Positions 26,040 through 35,183 of a DNA stretch of 64,000 bases are shown in pieces. The position numbers and the translations under genes were made by a program. Position 1 is the first letter of the stretch; the number at the start of each line of letters is the position of its first letter. The DNA comes from Balneola vulgaris DSM 17893 (GTDB lineage: Bacteria > Bacteroidota > Rhodothermia > Balneolales > Balneolaceae): the NCBI RefSeq assembly GCF_000375465.1, contig NZ_AQXH01000001.1, positions 558,130-622,129 on the forward strand, written 5' to 3'. The notes beneath the pieces were generated by a model that was given only the letters and a program-made list of their open reading frames with translations, made no database searches and was not told where the DNA came from.

Positions 26040-26780
26040 TCAATTTTGAGCCGATTTTAAATATATGTCGTCGTAATCCGCTTTGGCTATATCTTCCGTG
26101 TTGTTTGCATCGCTTAGGATTAAGATGGCAAGTGGTTTAGCTGGCGGATTATCCCCGAATAATCGTTTGTAATCTGCAACTATATCTCGTTCAAAAGTTT
26201 GCCATTCTCCTTGCTTATCGCCACCTGTACCAATCACTATAATTTTTTGATTACCGTAAAACTTTGATAACTCCGTTCCTTTTGGGAGCGTGGAACTCCA
26301 TGTATAACGAATACTCTTAGGTACTTTTTTAAACAGAACACGCCCTAAGTCAAAAGCTACATAGATGCTTGCAGCTGCATCATTCTTATCACCATCATCT
26401 TCATTCGCACCTGCAGGATATTCGTGGATACGCCATTTCCACGTAAGGATAGGAGTCTCATAAATATCTAAATGTTCTTTATTCCTTAATGGAAAACTTA
26501 AATGCTTCCCTCGTTTGCCTTCAAATCGAAGAAACATATTCCCCTCTTCTTCCATAATCCGGTAGTGATATGTAGCTCGTAGATCCCCTGTGTAAGTAAT
26601 TGGTTTTGCTTCGCCTTTTTGGTTGAACCATTTTTCGGGTAAATCATCTACCGTTTCATTGTCAAAATCATCAACAAGAAATTTTTTTGGTGCTTCACTT
26701 TTATCCTGTGCAGACAAAGGCGAATGCGCACATAGTACAATTAACAGAAGGGTTATATAAGTGAGTAAAGATTGAGGCAT
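26040..26780 (-). CDS. DUF3047 domain secreted protein
   Basis: The 246-residue protein has a signal peptide ending PLSAQ and a DUF3047 beta-sandwich recognisable from VDDFDN at the start, LTWKWRIHEYPAGANED in the middle and RYTWSSTLPKGTE near residue 165. The family resembles carbohydrate-binding-like jelly rolls, but its function is unknown; the protein is probably periplasmic. It is the first gene of the unit with the MMPL exporter and MFS transporter and has a good -7 element upstream. It could bind the molecule these transporters move, which is inference. Confidence 0.85.
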   Translation of the reverse strand: MPQSLLTYITLLLIVLCAHSPLSAQDKSEAPKKFLVDDFDNETVDDLPEKWFNQKGEAKPITYTGDLRATYHYRIMEEEGNMFLRFEGKRGKHLSFPLRNKEHLDIYETPILTWKWRIHEYPAGANEDDGDKNDAAASIYVAFDLGRVLFKKVPKSIRYTWSSTLPKGTELSKFYGNQKIIVIGTGGDKQGEWQTFERDIVADYKRLFGDNPPAKPLAILILSDANNTEDIAKADYDDIYLKSAQN

Positions 26781-26823
26781 ATTATTAGCCGTAGGTGATA
26801 TTCATTCAAAATTTTTTCTAGGA

Positions 26824-26831
26824 CAAAGATA
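26824..26831 (-). promoter_or_regulatory. -7 element for the DUF3047-MMPL-MFS unit, within a palindrome
   Basis: CAAAGATA reads TATCTTTG on the minus strand, an exact TAnnTTTG match about 44 bp before the DUF3047 ATG. It overlaps the perfect 14-bp palindrome AAGATAATTATCTT, which lies in the divergent gap with the gene at 26892. Confidence 0.5.
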
Positions 26832-26891
26832 ATTATCTTCATCTAAAGTCTTAACTTGTGAATCGCTAAAACATTATGTTCAATTTTTCTA

Positions 26892-27383
26892 ATGTCATTT
26901 AAAAAGAAATCGATCCGAGTAACCTTAATCAGCTTTCTGATTTATGGTTTTTTAGTAGCCACACACGAAGGAGAGTACTGGCCTTTTAGTATTTACCCTA
27001 TGTTTTCTAAAGCTGGCCAACCGTGGACTCGCGCTTTAGTTCGTGACATGGCAAATGTTCCTGAAGTCGAAATTTGGGAAACAACCAATCTCGATTCCCT
27101 TAAAGGCAATCCCATTTCAATGAGAGCCATAGGTGTAGATCAAATCGACTATTCTAACTTTGTTTCTAAAACAAAGAACTGGAATAGCCAACGTATTTCA
27201 GCACTACGAACAATGTTGGGTAACGAAGACGTAAACTCTAACACTTGGATGATATATAAAGTGAAAGGACAGCTAATAGGTTCCGATAGTGTTGAAGTAA
27301 AAGCTATCCCATACCTCTACTTCAAAAGAGATACCACTCTTTTTAATCCCTCACTGCCTAAAACAGATTATTTCAACGAATGA
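26892..27383 (+). CDS. Unrecognised membrane-anchored protein, partner of HTTM-like gene
   Basis: The 163-residue protein has one N-terminal transmembrane segment (about residues 9-24), followed by HEGEYWPFSIYPMFSKAGQPW and a soluble region of mixed strands. The WPFSIYPMFS motif recalls small proteins that sit beside HTTM-type genes, but I cannot name the family. Its stop overlaps the start of the HTTM-like gene by 4 bp (ATGA), so the two are translationally coupled and probably act together at the membrane. Confidence 0.7.
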   Translation: MSFKKKSIRVTLISFLIYGFLVATHEGEYWPFSIYPMFSKAGQPWTRALVRDMANVPEVEIWETTNLDSLKGNPISMRAIGVDQIDYSNFVSKTKNWNSQRISALRTMLGNEDVNSNTWMIYKVKGQLIGSDSVEVKAIPYLYFKRDTTLFNPSLPKTDYFNE

Positions 27384-28279
27384 GTATCGGAAAAGTAATT
27401 ACCCAAAATTTATACGGCGAACCCGAAGAACTAAGCTCAGCACATCGTGTGTATTTCAAAATCTTTGAGCTTTTCACGCTGTATTATGTAATTCAGCTTT
27501 CATGGGAATGGGGTTTATATACCTTGAAAATTACCGATGTAGTATTGCCTCTTGGTATTGCTAACATCATCGATATCTCCTTCATGCATGGCAATAATCT
27601 TCCCTTAATTAATGCCGCACTTATATCTGTACTTATGCTATTCGCCTTTTTTCGAAAAGGTGAAAAGTGGATCTATATGGTTGCACTGGTATTATTGCAT
27701 TTGCAGTATGTGGCTCGCTTTTCAATTGGCGAAATACCTCATAGCGCCAATTTGGTAGGCATGGCATTATTTAGTTTCGCAGTTGGCTGCACTTTTTTCG
27801 AGAAAGAACTGCATCGCTATCGATTTATATTTGGCTTTACCATCTTCTACATCGGATTAGGGTATTTTTCTGCATCCATATCCAAGCTTATAGGTACAGG
27901 AATTTTTTGGGTAGATGGTAGACATCTATGGCTATGGATTGCCGAAAAAGGAACGGATATACTATCTAGAGAAGGAAGTTTTTCATATTCCTTTGTACAA
28001 GAACTAGCCTTAAAAAGTATCCCTGCCGCTACCTTAATGCTACTTGTTGGTATACTCACTGAATTTTTTGGAATACTGATCTGGTTCAAAAAACTTCGCC
28101 CTTATGTTACTTTAGCATTAGTGGGAATGCACTTCGGTGTAATGATGAGCATGAACATAAGATTTGATTCTTTTATGATAGAATTACTTATACTTGGCTT
28201 CCCATATCCGGAGTTAATGAATAGATATAATTTTAAAATCAGCAAAGACTCCGCTATCAATAAGATTCTACAGATTTAA
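27380..28279 (+). CDS. HTTM-like polytopic membrane protein
   Basis: The 299-residue protein has about seven hydrophobic segments. The part FSASISKLIGTGIFWVDGRHLWLW, followed late by GMHFGVMMSMNIRFDSF, matches the general pattern of HTTM (vitamin-K gamma-carboxylase-like) proteins: a lysine/glycine helix end, an FW-GR-L motif, and a conserved histidine at the start of a late helix. No carboxylase activity can be inferred. It overlaps the upstream 163-residue gene by 4 bp and is 14 bp before the methyltransferase gene. Confidence 0.6.
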   Translation: MSIGKVITQNLYGEPEELSSAHRVYFKIFELFTLYYVIQLSWEWGLYTLKITDVVLPLGIANIIDISFMHGNNLPLINAALISVLMLFAFFRKGEKWIYMVALVLLHLQYVARFSIGEIPHSANLVGMALFSFAVGCTFFEKELHRYRFIFGFTIFYIGLGYFSASISKLIGTGIFWVDGRHLWLWIAEKGTDILSREGSFSYSFVQELALKSIPAATLMLLVGILTEFFGILIWFKKLRPYVTLALVGMHFGVMMSMNIRFDSFMIELLILGFPYPELMNRYNFKISKDSAINKILQI

Positions 28280-28293
28280 CTAATTTTTTGGGC

Positions 28294-29124
28294 ATGTCAT
28301 ATTTTACAGAGCTTCGAATTAAGCATATCGATCACAAATTCATCTTAATTCCTCTGGCTCTACTAATTGTACTTAGCCCAGTAGTAATCTATTTTTTTGA
28401 GCTCCTTACTTATCTGATTTTTCTACAGGTATACTCTCTCATTTTCATATTGATTACGATCATTCATGCGCAGCGTTCTATACTCGAAGAGATTCGATAT
28501 AAAGATGGACGTGACCAAGCAATGATGAATATCCACCGTATAGTGAATCCTAGATTCCCCATACCTTCATTAACAGGTTGGGCAGCATTCCCAGGGCTAA
28601 TTGAACTTATCCTATCTGAAGTTAAACGAAATAAGCCTAATCACATTTTTGAAATTGGAAGTGGCTCTTCTACCATCATTACTTCATACTTATTGGAAGA
28701 ATTAGGTAACGGTCACATCACTTCATTGGATCATAGTGAACACTATGTGGGAAAAACACGAGATGACCTAAAACTTCATGAGTTAGAGCAATTTGCAGAT
28801 TTGCATTACGCACCGCTTACCTCTGTTTCAATAAATAATGAGTCATACAGCTGGTACGATTTATCTGCTATCAACTTAAGTGAATTGCCAAAAATTGATT
28901 TATTAGTGGTTGATGGTCCGCCCGAAAAAACCCAAAAACATGCTCGTTACCCAGCCCTACCCCTTTTGATTGATCACCTTTCAGAAAATGCTGTGGTTAT
29001 TTTAGACGATGCAGCACGTTCCGAAGAACAAGAAATTGTGAACCGTTGGCTAAAGGAATTTCCCGGCTTTACCCATCAATATATCTATACCGAAAAAGGG
29101 TTATCTATTCTTCGAAGGGCTTAA
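28294..29124 (+). CDS. Membrane-anchored class I SAM methyltransferase-like protein
   Basis: From the ATG at 28294 the protein has 276 residues. Two hydrophobic segments (about 15-55) are followed by a Rossmann methyltransferase fold: motif I HIFEIGSGSSTIITSYLL, SLDHSEHY at the end of strand 2, and the acidic LLVVDGPPEKTQKHARYPAL, as in O-methyltransferase or nucleotide/sugar-acting enzymes. The catalytic domain probably faces the cytoplasm at the membrane. A TTG six bases upstream was rejected as the start. It ends 2 bp before the convergent flippase stop and is the third gene of the HTTM-like operon. Confidence 0.75.
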   Translation: MSYFTELRIKHIDHKFILIPLALLIVLSPVVIYFFELLTYLIFLQVYSLIFILITIIHAQRSILEEIRYKDGRDQAMMNIHRIVNPRFPIPSLTGWAAFPGLIELILSEVKRNKPNHIFEIGSGSSTIITSYLLEELGNGHITSLDHSEHYVGKTRDDLKLHELEQFADLHYAPLTSVSINNESYSWYDLSAINLSELPKIDLLVVDGPPEKTQKHARYPALPLLIDHLSENAVVILDDAARSEEQEIVNRWLKEFPGFTHQYIYTEKGLSILRRA

Positions 29125-29126
29125 TT

Positions 29127-30641
29127 TTACTTCCACAAAAAGCTAAAACTTAACATCTCTTTTAGATTTCGCCATTCTTCTCTAGTAATCACTTTGAATA
29201 GCGAACCAAGCACTAGGTATAATCCTATATAACTAACCACATTGTAGGTGAGATCTAGTTTGGCATCTACATCAGGCCAGCCAAGGTTACCCAACAGATA
29301 TACAATCACACCTACAACTGAAGAGGTAATGAGTACGGCACTGTAATGCTTAACCGGCAGTACTTTCTGAATAGGCACCTTCATATGCCCTGCAATTCGT
29401 TGAAGAGTAAACACCCAATTGATCACGTTGGCAATTAAAGTAGCGGCGGCCGTACCATTTATACCAAACCAAATGGTAAAAGGAACACTTAATAACACAT
29501 TTAAAACCATTAAAGAAATACTCAATCTCAGCACCCCTTTGGTATCGCCATACGCTTGAAGTATACTTCCATAATGTGCTACACGAATCAATATTATTAA
29601 GTTGTATAGCTGAAATGGTAATACCGATCCTTGATAACTCTTCCCATCTGTTTCAAATAAAAGTGAGATGAAACTCGAAGCGGTAACTACGATCATAATC
29701 GTTAAAGGGATTACGATTATGGCTACTTTCTTAATCCCTTTATGCCATACATTAATCAGGTTCTCATGCTCATTTTTGATCTTATGGCTTACATATCTCG
29801 AAATTAATACAGTACCTACTGCAAATGGAATCACTCTGATGATGGGAACCTCGGTAGCTCCTGCCAAATATTCGGCATAGGCTATTTCACTCAAGAAAAG
29901 CGTTACAATAAACTTATCAGCGTACTTATTGAACTGGTTAACAAAAGATGAGATGCCGAGGGGTAAAGAAAAGCCAATCTGTTCTTTAAAATTCCCTTTT
30001 GGCGTTTTCAATTCACCCGGTGGTAGAATTACGAGCATCCAAATGAGTGAACCAACAAAGCGGATAATCGCATACAATATCATCCCGTAAAGCGCCCATT
30101 CAATGCCATAACCAAGAGCAAAAGGACCAATTAGCGCTACAAACGACATCAAGCTGGTAATTACCTGATACCAACCCGCTTCTTTTTGACGATCTGATGC
30201 TAATAATATGTTATGAACCGGCCACGAAGGGATCTCGAAAATTGCAATAATGGCTATGTAAGGCAGGAACTGCTGTATCGTTTCTATAACCTGAGGCTCA
30301 AATTGGTCACTTATCAGCCAAGGTGCGAGCACTTTTATCAACATTATGAGCGCTCCAGAAATCAATCCTGTAACTAATAATATTCCACAGGTTTGTAGGG
30401 CAAAAGCTTTTCTGAAGTTTTTCGATAAGTGCTCAAAGTAGTAGAAAATACTTTCAGGGAATCCTAAGGTGGATACATACCGCGCTACTTCATAGATCAT
30501 CAATAGGTAACCAACTATAGCGTATTCGGTTTTGGATAGAATCCGAATAATGATAACTGCCGTAGTAAGGTCAATTAATGAGGTAAGCACTCGTGAGAAT
30601 ACTACCACCATCGTTTTTTGGGTCAGTGACTTAGCCGACAT
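29127..30641 (-). CDS. Oligosaccharide flippase (MATE/Wzx superfamily)
   Basis: The 504-residue protein has about 12-14 transmembrane helices and the opening RVLTSLIDLTTAVIIIRILSKTEYAIVGYL, characteristic of polysaccharide flippases of the MVF/Wzx type. It would move undecaprenyl-linked sugars across the inner membrane. It is the last gene of the TolC-to-flippase cluster and overlaps the glycosyltransferase gene by 11 bp. The specific glycan cannot be named. Confidence 0.88.
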   Translation of the reverse strand: MSAKSLTQKTMVVVFSRVLTSLIDLTTAVIIIRILSKTEYAIVGYLLMIYEVARYVSTLGFPESIFYYFEHLSKNFRKAFALQTCGILLVTGLISGALIMLIKVLAPWLISDQFEPQVIETIQQFLPYIAIIAIFEIPSWPVHNILLASDRQKEAGWYQVITSLMSFVALIGPFALGYGIEWALYGMILYAIIRFVGSLIWMLVILPPGELKTPKGNFKEQIGFSLPLGISSFVNQFNKYADKFIVTLFLSEIAYAEYLAGATEVPIIRVIPFAVGTVLISRYVSHKIKNEHENLINVWHKGIKKVAIIVIPLTIMIVVTASSFISLLFETDGKSYQGSVLPFQLYNLIILIRVAHYGSILQAYGDTKGVLRLSISLMVLNVLLSVPFTIWFGINGTAAATLIANVINWVFTLQRIAGHMKVPIQKVLPVKHYSAVLITSSVVGVIVYLLGNLGWPDVDAKLDLTYNVVSYIGLYLVLGSLFKVITREEWRNLKEMLSFSFLWK

Positions 30642-31974
30642 GATCTATAACCTTTTTTAAAACAGTGGATAGTTCAGCTGCTCGTTGCTTTGCATCATAT
30701 GTTGAGATGACTTCAGTTTTTCCCGGCCTACTAGGTACATCATTTCCCTTTAATCTGCCTTCAGCATATCTTATCAATTGATTTGCAGCCGCTTCCAAAT
30801 TTTGAATATCAAATTGTTCACCTCGGTCTGTTTCTAACAAAATCTCTTTCACTTCGCTATTTTGAACCAATGAAATAATAGGCTTTTCTGCTGGAAGATA
30901 ATCCCACAGTTTTGCTGGTATGATATCCGTCCGATCGGGTTGTGTACTTAGTAGCAGAACATCGGCTTGATTGATCTCCTGAGGGACTTGAGTTACGGGA
31001 ACTTTATCTCTGACTATAAACTGATGTGTTACTCCCAAATTCTCCGCCTTTTCCTTATCTGCGCCCGTTAATGCTGCATAACTATGAATTTCAATACACT
31101 TCGCTACTTCTTCATTGATAGACATCGCCTTTTCTAGCACATTTAATATCAATTCCGCATTAGAAAGATCTCGGAATGCCCCTAAGAAGAGCACTCTGAG
31201 TTTATTACTAACCTCAGGTGTATGTGTTTTTTGTTGATCAAAATGGTCTAAATCAAAGCTATTATAAATAACCGAAGCATCTAGTTTCGGATACTGCTTT
31301 TTATATTTAGTTGCGGTTTTATGGGCCGTAAAGGTAACATGATCTGCATGCTTCATCATCCATCGTTCGGCTTTCTTTTCGAACCATTGGGCCAACTTAC
31401 CTTTTTTCGGGAATCGAACATCACAAAGTGTCCATGGGTCTCTAAAATCTGCAACCCAAGGTTTATTCATGGATACCGCTATTTGACCAATTACATAACC
31501 ACCCGACCAAGGATCTGAAGTACTCCAAATGATATCTGGATTGATAGCATGTATATGCTCTTCTATCTCATTTCTCTTGGCTCTAAAAAACGGCCACCAA
31601 GTGTCTAAAGGAAACTGTTGATCGAACCATTGCGTCAATTTCGATTCTGAAGCCGAAGATGCTTTTTTACTGGAAGATTTTGAAGTTGACGACTCCGTTC
31701 TATCTAAAGGCGGTTTAAGTGAAAGTATTTCGACCCCTTCCAGTTCTGCGCTTGTGCGCTCATCTAATGTTCCTTTACTATGAATGCACATCACTGTAAC
31801 GCGCCACCCCATTTTATTCAGGTGCTTGGCAAACCTATACGGACGAATAGCCCCAACCCTTTTTCTTGGGGGAAAATAAGGCGCGAATATTAACACACTA
31901 GGTTGTTGTTCTTGGGTCAAAACAATCCGTCTAATTTTGTTCGTGAGCTTATTGGTATTTAAAACCAATTTCAA
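30631..31974 (-). CDS. Glycosyltransferase family 4 protein
   Basis: A GT-B glycosyltransferase of about 430-447 residues. The N-terminal motif APYFPPRKRVGAIRPYRFAKHL and the C-terminal sugar-nucleotide region beginning LRVLFLGAFRDLSN and ending in LWDYLPAEKPIISL fit family 4. No ATG starts this frame: TTG at 31974 (overlapping the previous gene) or TTG at 31920 are possible, and the second begins nearer to the conserved domain. It likely transfers a sugar during cell-envelope glycan synthesis, next to a flippase and a Wzi-like protein. Confidence 0.88.
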   Translation of the reverse strand: MKLVLNTNKLTNKIRRIVLTQEQQPSVLIFAPYFPPRKRVGAIRPYRFAKHLNKMGWRVTVMCIHSKGTLDERTSAELEGVEILSLKPPLDRTESSTSKSSSKKASSASESKLTQWFDQQFPLDTWWPFFRAKRNEIEEHIHAINPDIIWSTSDPWSGGYVIGQIAVSMNKPWVADFRDPWTLCDVRFPKKGKLAQWFEKKAERWMMKHADHVTFTAHKTATKYKKQYPKLDASVIYNSFDLDHFDQQKTHTPEVSNKLRVLFLGAFRDLSNAELILNVLEKAMSINEEVAKCIEIHSYAALTGADKEKAENLGVTHQFIVRDKVPVTQVPQEINQADVLLLSTQPDRTDIIPAKLWDYLPAEKPIISLVQNSEVKEILLETDRGEQFDIQNLEAAANQLIRYAEGRLKGNDVPSRPGKTEVISTYDAKQRAAELSTVLKKVIDHVG

Positions 31975-33493
31975 TCATGGATGCAAACCGTTGATCAGAC
32001 ACCCCACCAAAATGGTTAAAATTCTCAACCATATTGAATCCTAGGTCTCCTTTTATCCAAACAAATTTAAAAGGACTATATAAGAAATCTACCCCTACTC
32101 TACCCGTAGCTTCAGTGGTTCCTGTTAGCACATACTCAAAAGCATTTCCATTGGCATAAGATGAAGAAAAAGGTTGATCAATTTCCTGCTCCCCTTGCAA
32201 TAATACCCCAACATATGGTGAGATTCTTAAGCCTTTGATTCGTGAATGTGCAAAATAATCAACTTTGAATGCGCCATAAATATAGTCGTTAAATTGACTT
32301 GCAATCCCTTTCTTTAAATAGACATGTCGCCCTTCGGCATCATCCGTATTATAGGCTTGATAGCTCACGATTTCAGCATCCATATTAAACCTCAATGGCG
32401 CCTTTCTCATCATATATGAACTATTAAATATTGCCGAGAAATTGTTTTTTTCTGTGATTCCCCTTTCATCTCTATTAAAGATTAGGTCATCTAGCATGAA
32501 ATCAAAATTCGCGGTAAATCCGTCTTTGCTGAACCAAATACTCGTCCCAAGAAAAAGGTTTTCGGTTTGATCCATGGGGGTTGCCCCTTCTAAGAAAAAG
32601 TATACCATGGAAGGAACTAAATATTTGGGCTCTAAGGTGGTGTTATGTCCCCCATATAAAATTCCATCTTTGAAACTGAGCCTCCAATGATCGTTGATCT
32701 TCCAATCAATACGTTTTAAGCTCAAATATCTGTTCTGGGATTCCGCATCCCCTCTTGAGTTTCCATCAAAGCGATCATCACTACTTATTTCATCTAAGAA
32801 ACCAAATATGGTTTGGTATGAAATTTTGGAGTTCCCAATTGTAAAATTGATTTGATCGAAGGTATTCGCATTGGGCGTAATGAAAGTAGATTTCCGATTA
32901 TACAGCCCCCAATTATGTTCAAAACGACCGATATATGCTTTTATAAAAGGTGAAGAAAAACCCAAATACGAATCTTCATTTCGCATGTATAAACGGTTTG
33001 TAGCATCTAAGCCATCGGGACCAAATTCATAATAAGTATCGAATCGGACGTTCGTATTTAAGGTGATATTTTTAAAGTCGGTAAAGAATGCTAAATCGGT
33101 GAATGGCCAAAGGTGATAATCGGTTGAAGTAGCTCTGTACACATCCATTCGTTCGGTATCATTTGCAACAGCCCCACTTCGAACATAGGGTGCAATGATG
33201 TAATCTCGATTAACATCTTCTCGCTTAAATTGTATCTCTTCGTACAATCGAGCAACCCACTGTATCTCTAATACTGATAATGAGGCGCTGTTTATCGCCT
33301 CTAAGGCTTCGAACACCTCAAAATGAGTATAGGGTAACCTATTCGGGTTCAAAGCTTTCATATGCCCTTTTTGAATGAGTTGATCAATCAACTCATAGGC
33401 CATTTGATTATCTAATTCTAGAATTCGAGCCTGTTGTGCTTTTAGGTCTTGAAATCCTAATAGGATGAAAAGTAATAGCAGTAGATGTTTCAA
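31949..33493 (-). CDS. Wzi-like capsule-assembly outer membrane barrel
   Basis: The 514-residue protein has a signal peptide ending LKAQ, a helical region about 25-85 (YELIDQLIQKGHM, HFEVFEALEAI) and then alternating amphipathic strands ending in IEIGFKYQ, as for an outer-membrane barrel. The segment FIKAYIGRFEHNWG with later conserved asparagine and proline residues resembles Wzi, the outer-membrane lectin that holds capsule on the surface. It sits between two glycosyltransferase genes, which supports a role in attaching exported polysaccharide. Confidence 0.6.
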   Translation of the reverse strand: MKHLLLLLFILLGFQDLKAQQARILELDNQMAYELIDQLIQKGHMKALNPNRLPYTHFEVFEALEAINSASLSVLEIQWVARLYEEIQFKREDVNRDYIIAPYVRSGAVANDTERMDVYRATSTDYHLWPFTDLAFFTDFKNITLNTNVRFDTYYEFGPDGLDATNRLYMRNEDSYLGFSSPFIKAYIGRFEHNWGLYNRKSTFITPNANTFDQINFTIGNSKISYQTIFGFLDEISSDDRFDGNSRGDAESQNRYLSLKRIDWKINDHWRLSFKDGILYGGHNTTLEPKYLVPSMVYFFLEGATPMDQTENLFLGTSIWFSKDGFTANFDFMLDDLIFNRDERGITEKNNFSAIFNSSYMMRKAPLRFNMDAEIVSYQAYNTDDAEGRHVYLKKGIASQFNDYIYGAFKVDYFAHSRIKGLRISPYVGVLLQGEQEIDQPFSSSYANGNAFEYVLTGTTEATGRVGVDFLYSPFKFVWIKGDLGFNMVENFNHFGGVSDQRFASMIEIGFKYQ

Positions 33494-33504
33494 AGCATCA
33501 CTGT

Positions 33505-34536
33505 TTACGAGGAAAGCTCATTCACATCACTTGATGTTGAATTATTGGCCTTCAATCCCTCATGATTATGTGTGATTTTTTTCCAATTCGATTCTGCGAA
33601 TACAAAAAATGGTACTTTTTCATGATACCATCCAAAATGGATGCAGTAAGGTGTGGTAATTAAGAAATCACTTTTACCAGGAACCATCGAAAAGATCTTT
33701 AATAGAATCGATCGAACTTTAGGAGATTTTAGCCCACGTAATGAGTACATAAAATCGTCGCAGTAGTATTTACACGTCACATACTCAAACTCATCGTCGT
33801 GTTCGGTCAGGTCAGAAATGTAATCTAATTGAGGGCTGTTGTGACCTTGAAGCCATGGGTATACAGGATTATTCAGCTTAGACATCGCCATAGCTAAACT
33901 CCACTCACACGATTCCTCTGTTCTTCCCTGTTCCATTTTTCGGCTCTGAAAATGTGTCTCGAATTTACGATCTAACATCTCTGAGGCAAGCACACAAACT
34001 TTACGTGTTTGTGAGTAATCTTGAGCAAAAATAAGTCCTGATTGAACTCTACTTAAGTAATTGAGGCCGAATCGTTTCAACGTTCGTTTACGCCTTCCTA
34101 ATATAATATCCTTTAAAACACCAAAGCCTTTAGCCGACCCGAAAAAATTATCGGAAACAAGATTACCAGTGATGGTAAAATCAAAGATTCCAAAAGATTG
34201 CCATAACGAATCTGGGTTCTTACACCATACAATGTCACTATCGAGGTAGAGGTTTCTTTCAAACAACATGTACTGATATACATTGTGCTTAAAACCAACA
34301 ATTGAACAGTGTTCTTCTGGTAAGACCTGAATAACAGTAAAGTAAGAATCTAATCCTTTCTCCTCGAGGATATCCTTCTGCTTTTGGCTACAAAGCAAAG
34401 CTATAGGGCGCTTACGATCATGCCTTCTTAAAGTAGCAACCGAAGCTAATGTGTGCTTTAAGTATTTCGTATGACCGTAGCTTACATAAACATATCCCTC
34501 TCCAGGGATACGATCGTTTTTCAGTGTCTTAAGCAA
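33505..34536 (-). CDS. GT-A type glycosyltransferase-like protein
   Basis: The 343-residue protein has a nucleotide-diphospho-sugar transferase fold with DSD in RNLYLDSDIVWCKNP (about residue 100), the metal-binding DxD position of GT8-like enzymes. The start codon is TTG at 34536; no upstream in-frame ATG exists before a stop. It lies 11 bp before the Wzi-like gene and 45 bp after the MlaC-like gene. The sugar donor is unknown. Confidence 0.75.
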   Translation of the reverse strand: MLKTLKNDRIPGEGYVYVSYGHTKYLKHTLASVATLRRHDRKRPIALLCSQKQKDILEEKGLDSYFTVIQVLPEEHCSIVGFKHNVYQYMLFERNLYLDSDIVWCKNPDSLWQSFGIFDFTITGNLVSDNFFGSAKGFGVLKDIILGRRKRTLKRFGLNYLSRVQSGLIFAQDYSQTRKVCVLASEMLDRKFETHFQSRKMEQGRTEESCEWSLAMAMSKLNNPVYPWLQGHNSPQLDYISDLTEHDDEFEYVTCKYYCDDFMYSLRGLKSPKVRSILLKIFSMVPGKSDFLITTPYCIHFGWYHEKVPFFVFAESNWKKITHNHEGLKANNSTSSDVNELSS

Positions 34537-34581
34537 TTTTTTTTGATTTGAAGATACGCTTATTATTTATTGGCTAAAAAT

Positions 34582-35175
34582 CTAACCTCTAGCCGCCCTT
34601 TTTCTTAAGCTAGACATTAATGCGTCAAAGCCGCGTTTATTAATAATACGCTGAAACTGTTTGTTATAAGATTCTGCTGTAGATACATCATCGATAATCA
34701 TATCTGTAATTACCCACTCACCATCTTCCTTTTTCATCGTGTAATACAATGGAGTTCTAACTTCGTCCAATACTGCAAGAGTCTCAACACGAGCTTTATC
34801 GGCATTTACATCAATAGATTTATAACTCACATCTGCTCTGTAGATATCTAACTTATTTAAAGACTGATCTCTGACAATAGTGGCGAATAATTCTACAAAT
34901 TCTACCTGAGTAGCCTCATCTAAAGTGCTATAAGTATCACCCAATGCGTAAGTGGCCATAGCTTTAAAATCTATTACACCGTTGATGATGTCTTTTAGCT
35001 TATTGCGCTGCTGATCAGTGTATTCAGAACCCTTAGGTCCTAATAATGTTTTAATCTCTTGATCACGCTCTTCTAACATATTTTGAATTTCAGTACTTGG
35101 AGTTTGAGCCTGTACATTTTGACTGCTTCCAATTACTAAAATTAACGAGAGTGATAATAAAATAAAGTTCTTCAT
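34582..35175 (-). CDS. MlaC/Ttg2D family phospholipid-binding protein
   Basis: The 197-residue protein has a signal peptide ending VQAQ and the MlaC fold: INGVIDFKAMATYALGDTY, FVELFATIVRDQSLNKLD, and a strand-rich core with PLYYTMKKEDGEWVITDMIIDDVSTA. MlaC is a periplasmic carrier moving phospholipids between the outer membrane and the MlaFEDB transporter. No mlaFED genes are nearby, and it follows a TolC gene by 8 bp. The family call is strong; the partner is uncertain. Confidence 0.88.
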   Translation of the reverse strand: MKNFILLSLSLILVIGSSQNVQAQTPSTEIQNMLEERDQEIKTLLGPKGSEYTDQQRNKLKDIINGVIDFKAMATYALGDTYSTLDEATQVEFVELFATIVRDQSLNKLDIYRADVSYKSIDVNADKARVETLAVLDEVRTPLYYTMKKEDGEWVITDMIIDDVSTAESYNKQFQRIINKRGFDALMSSLRKRAARG

Positions 35176-35183
35176 AGTTTTGC

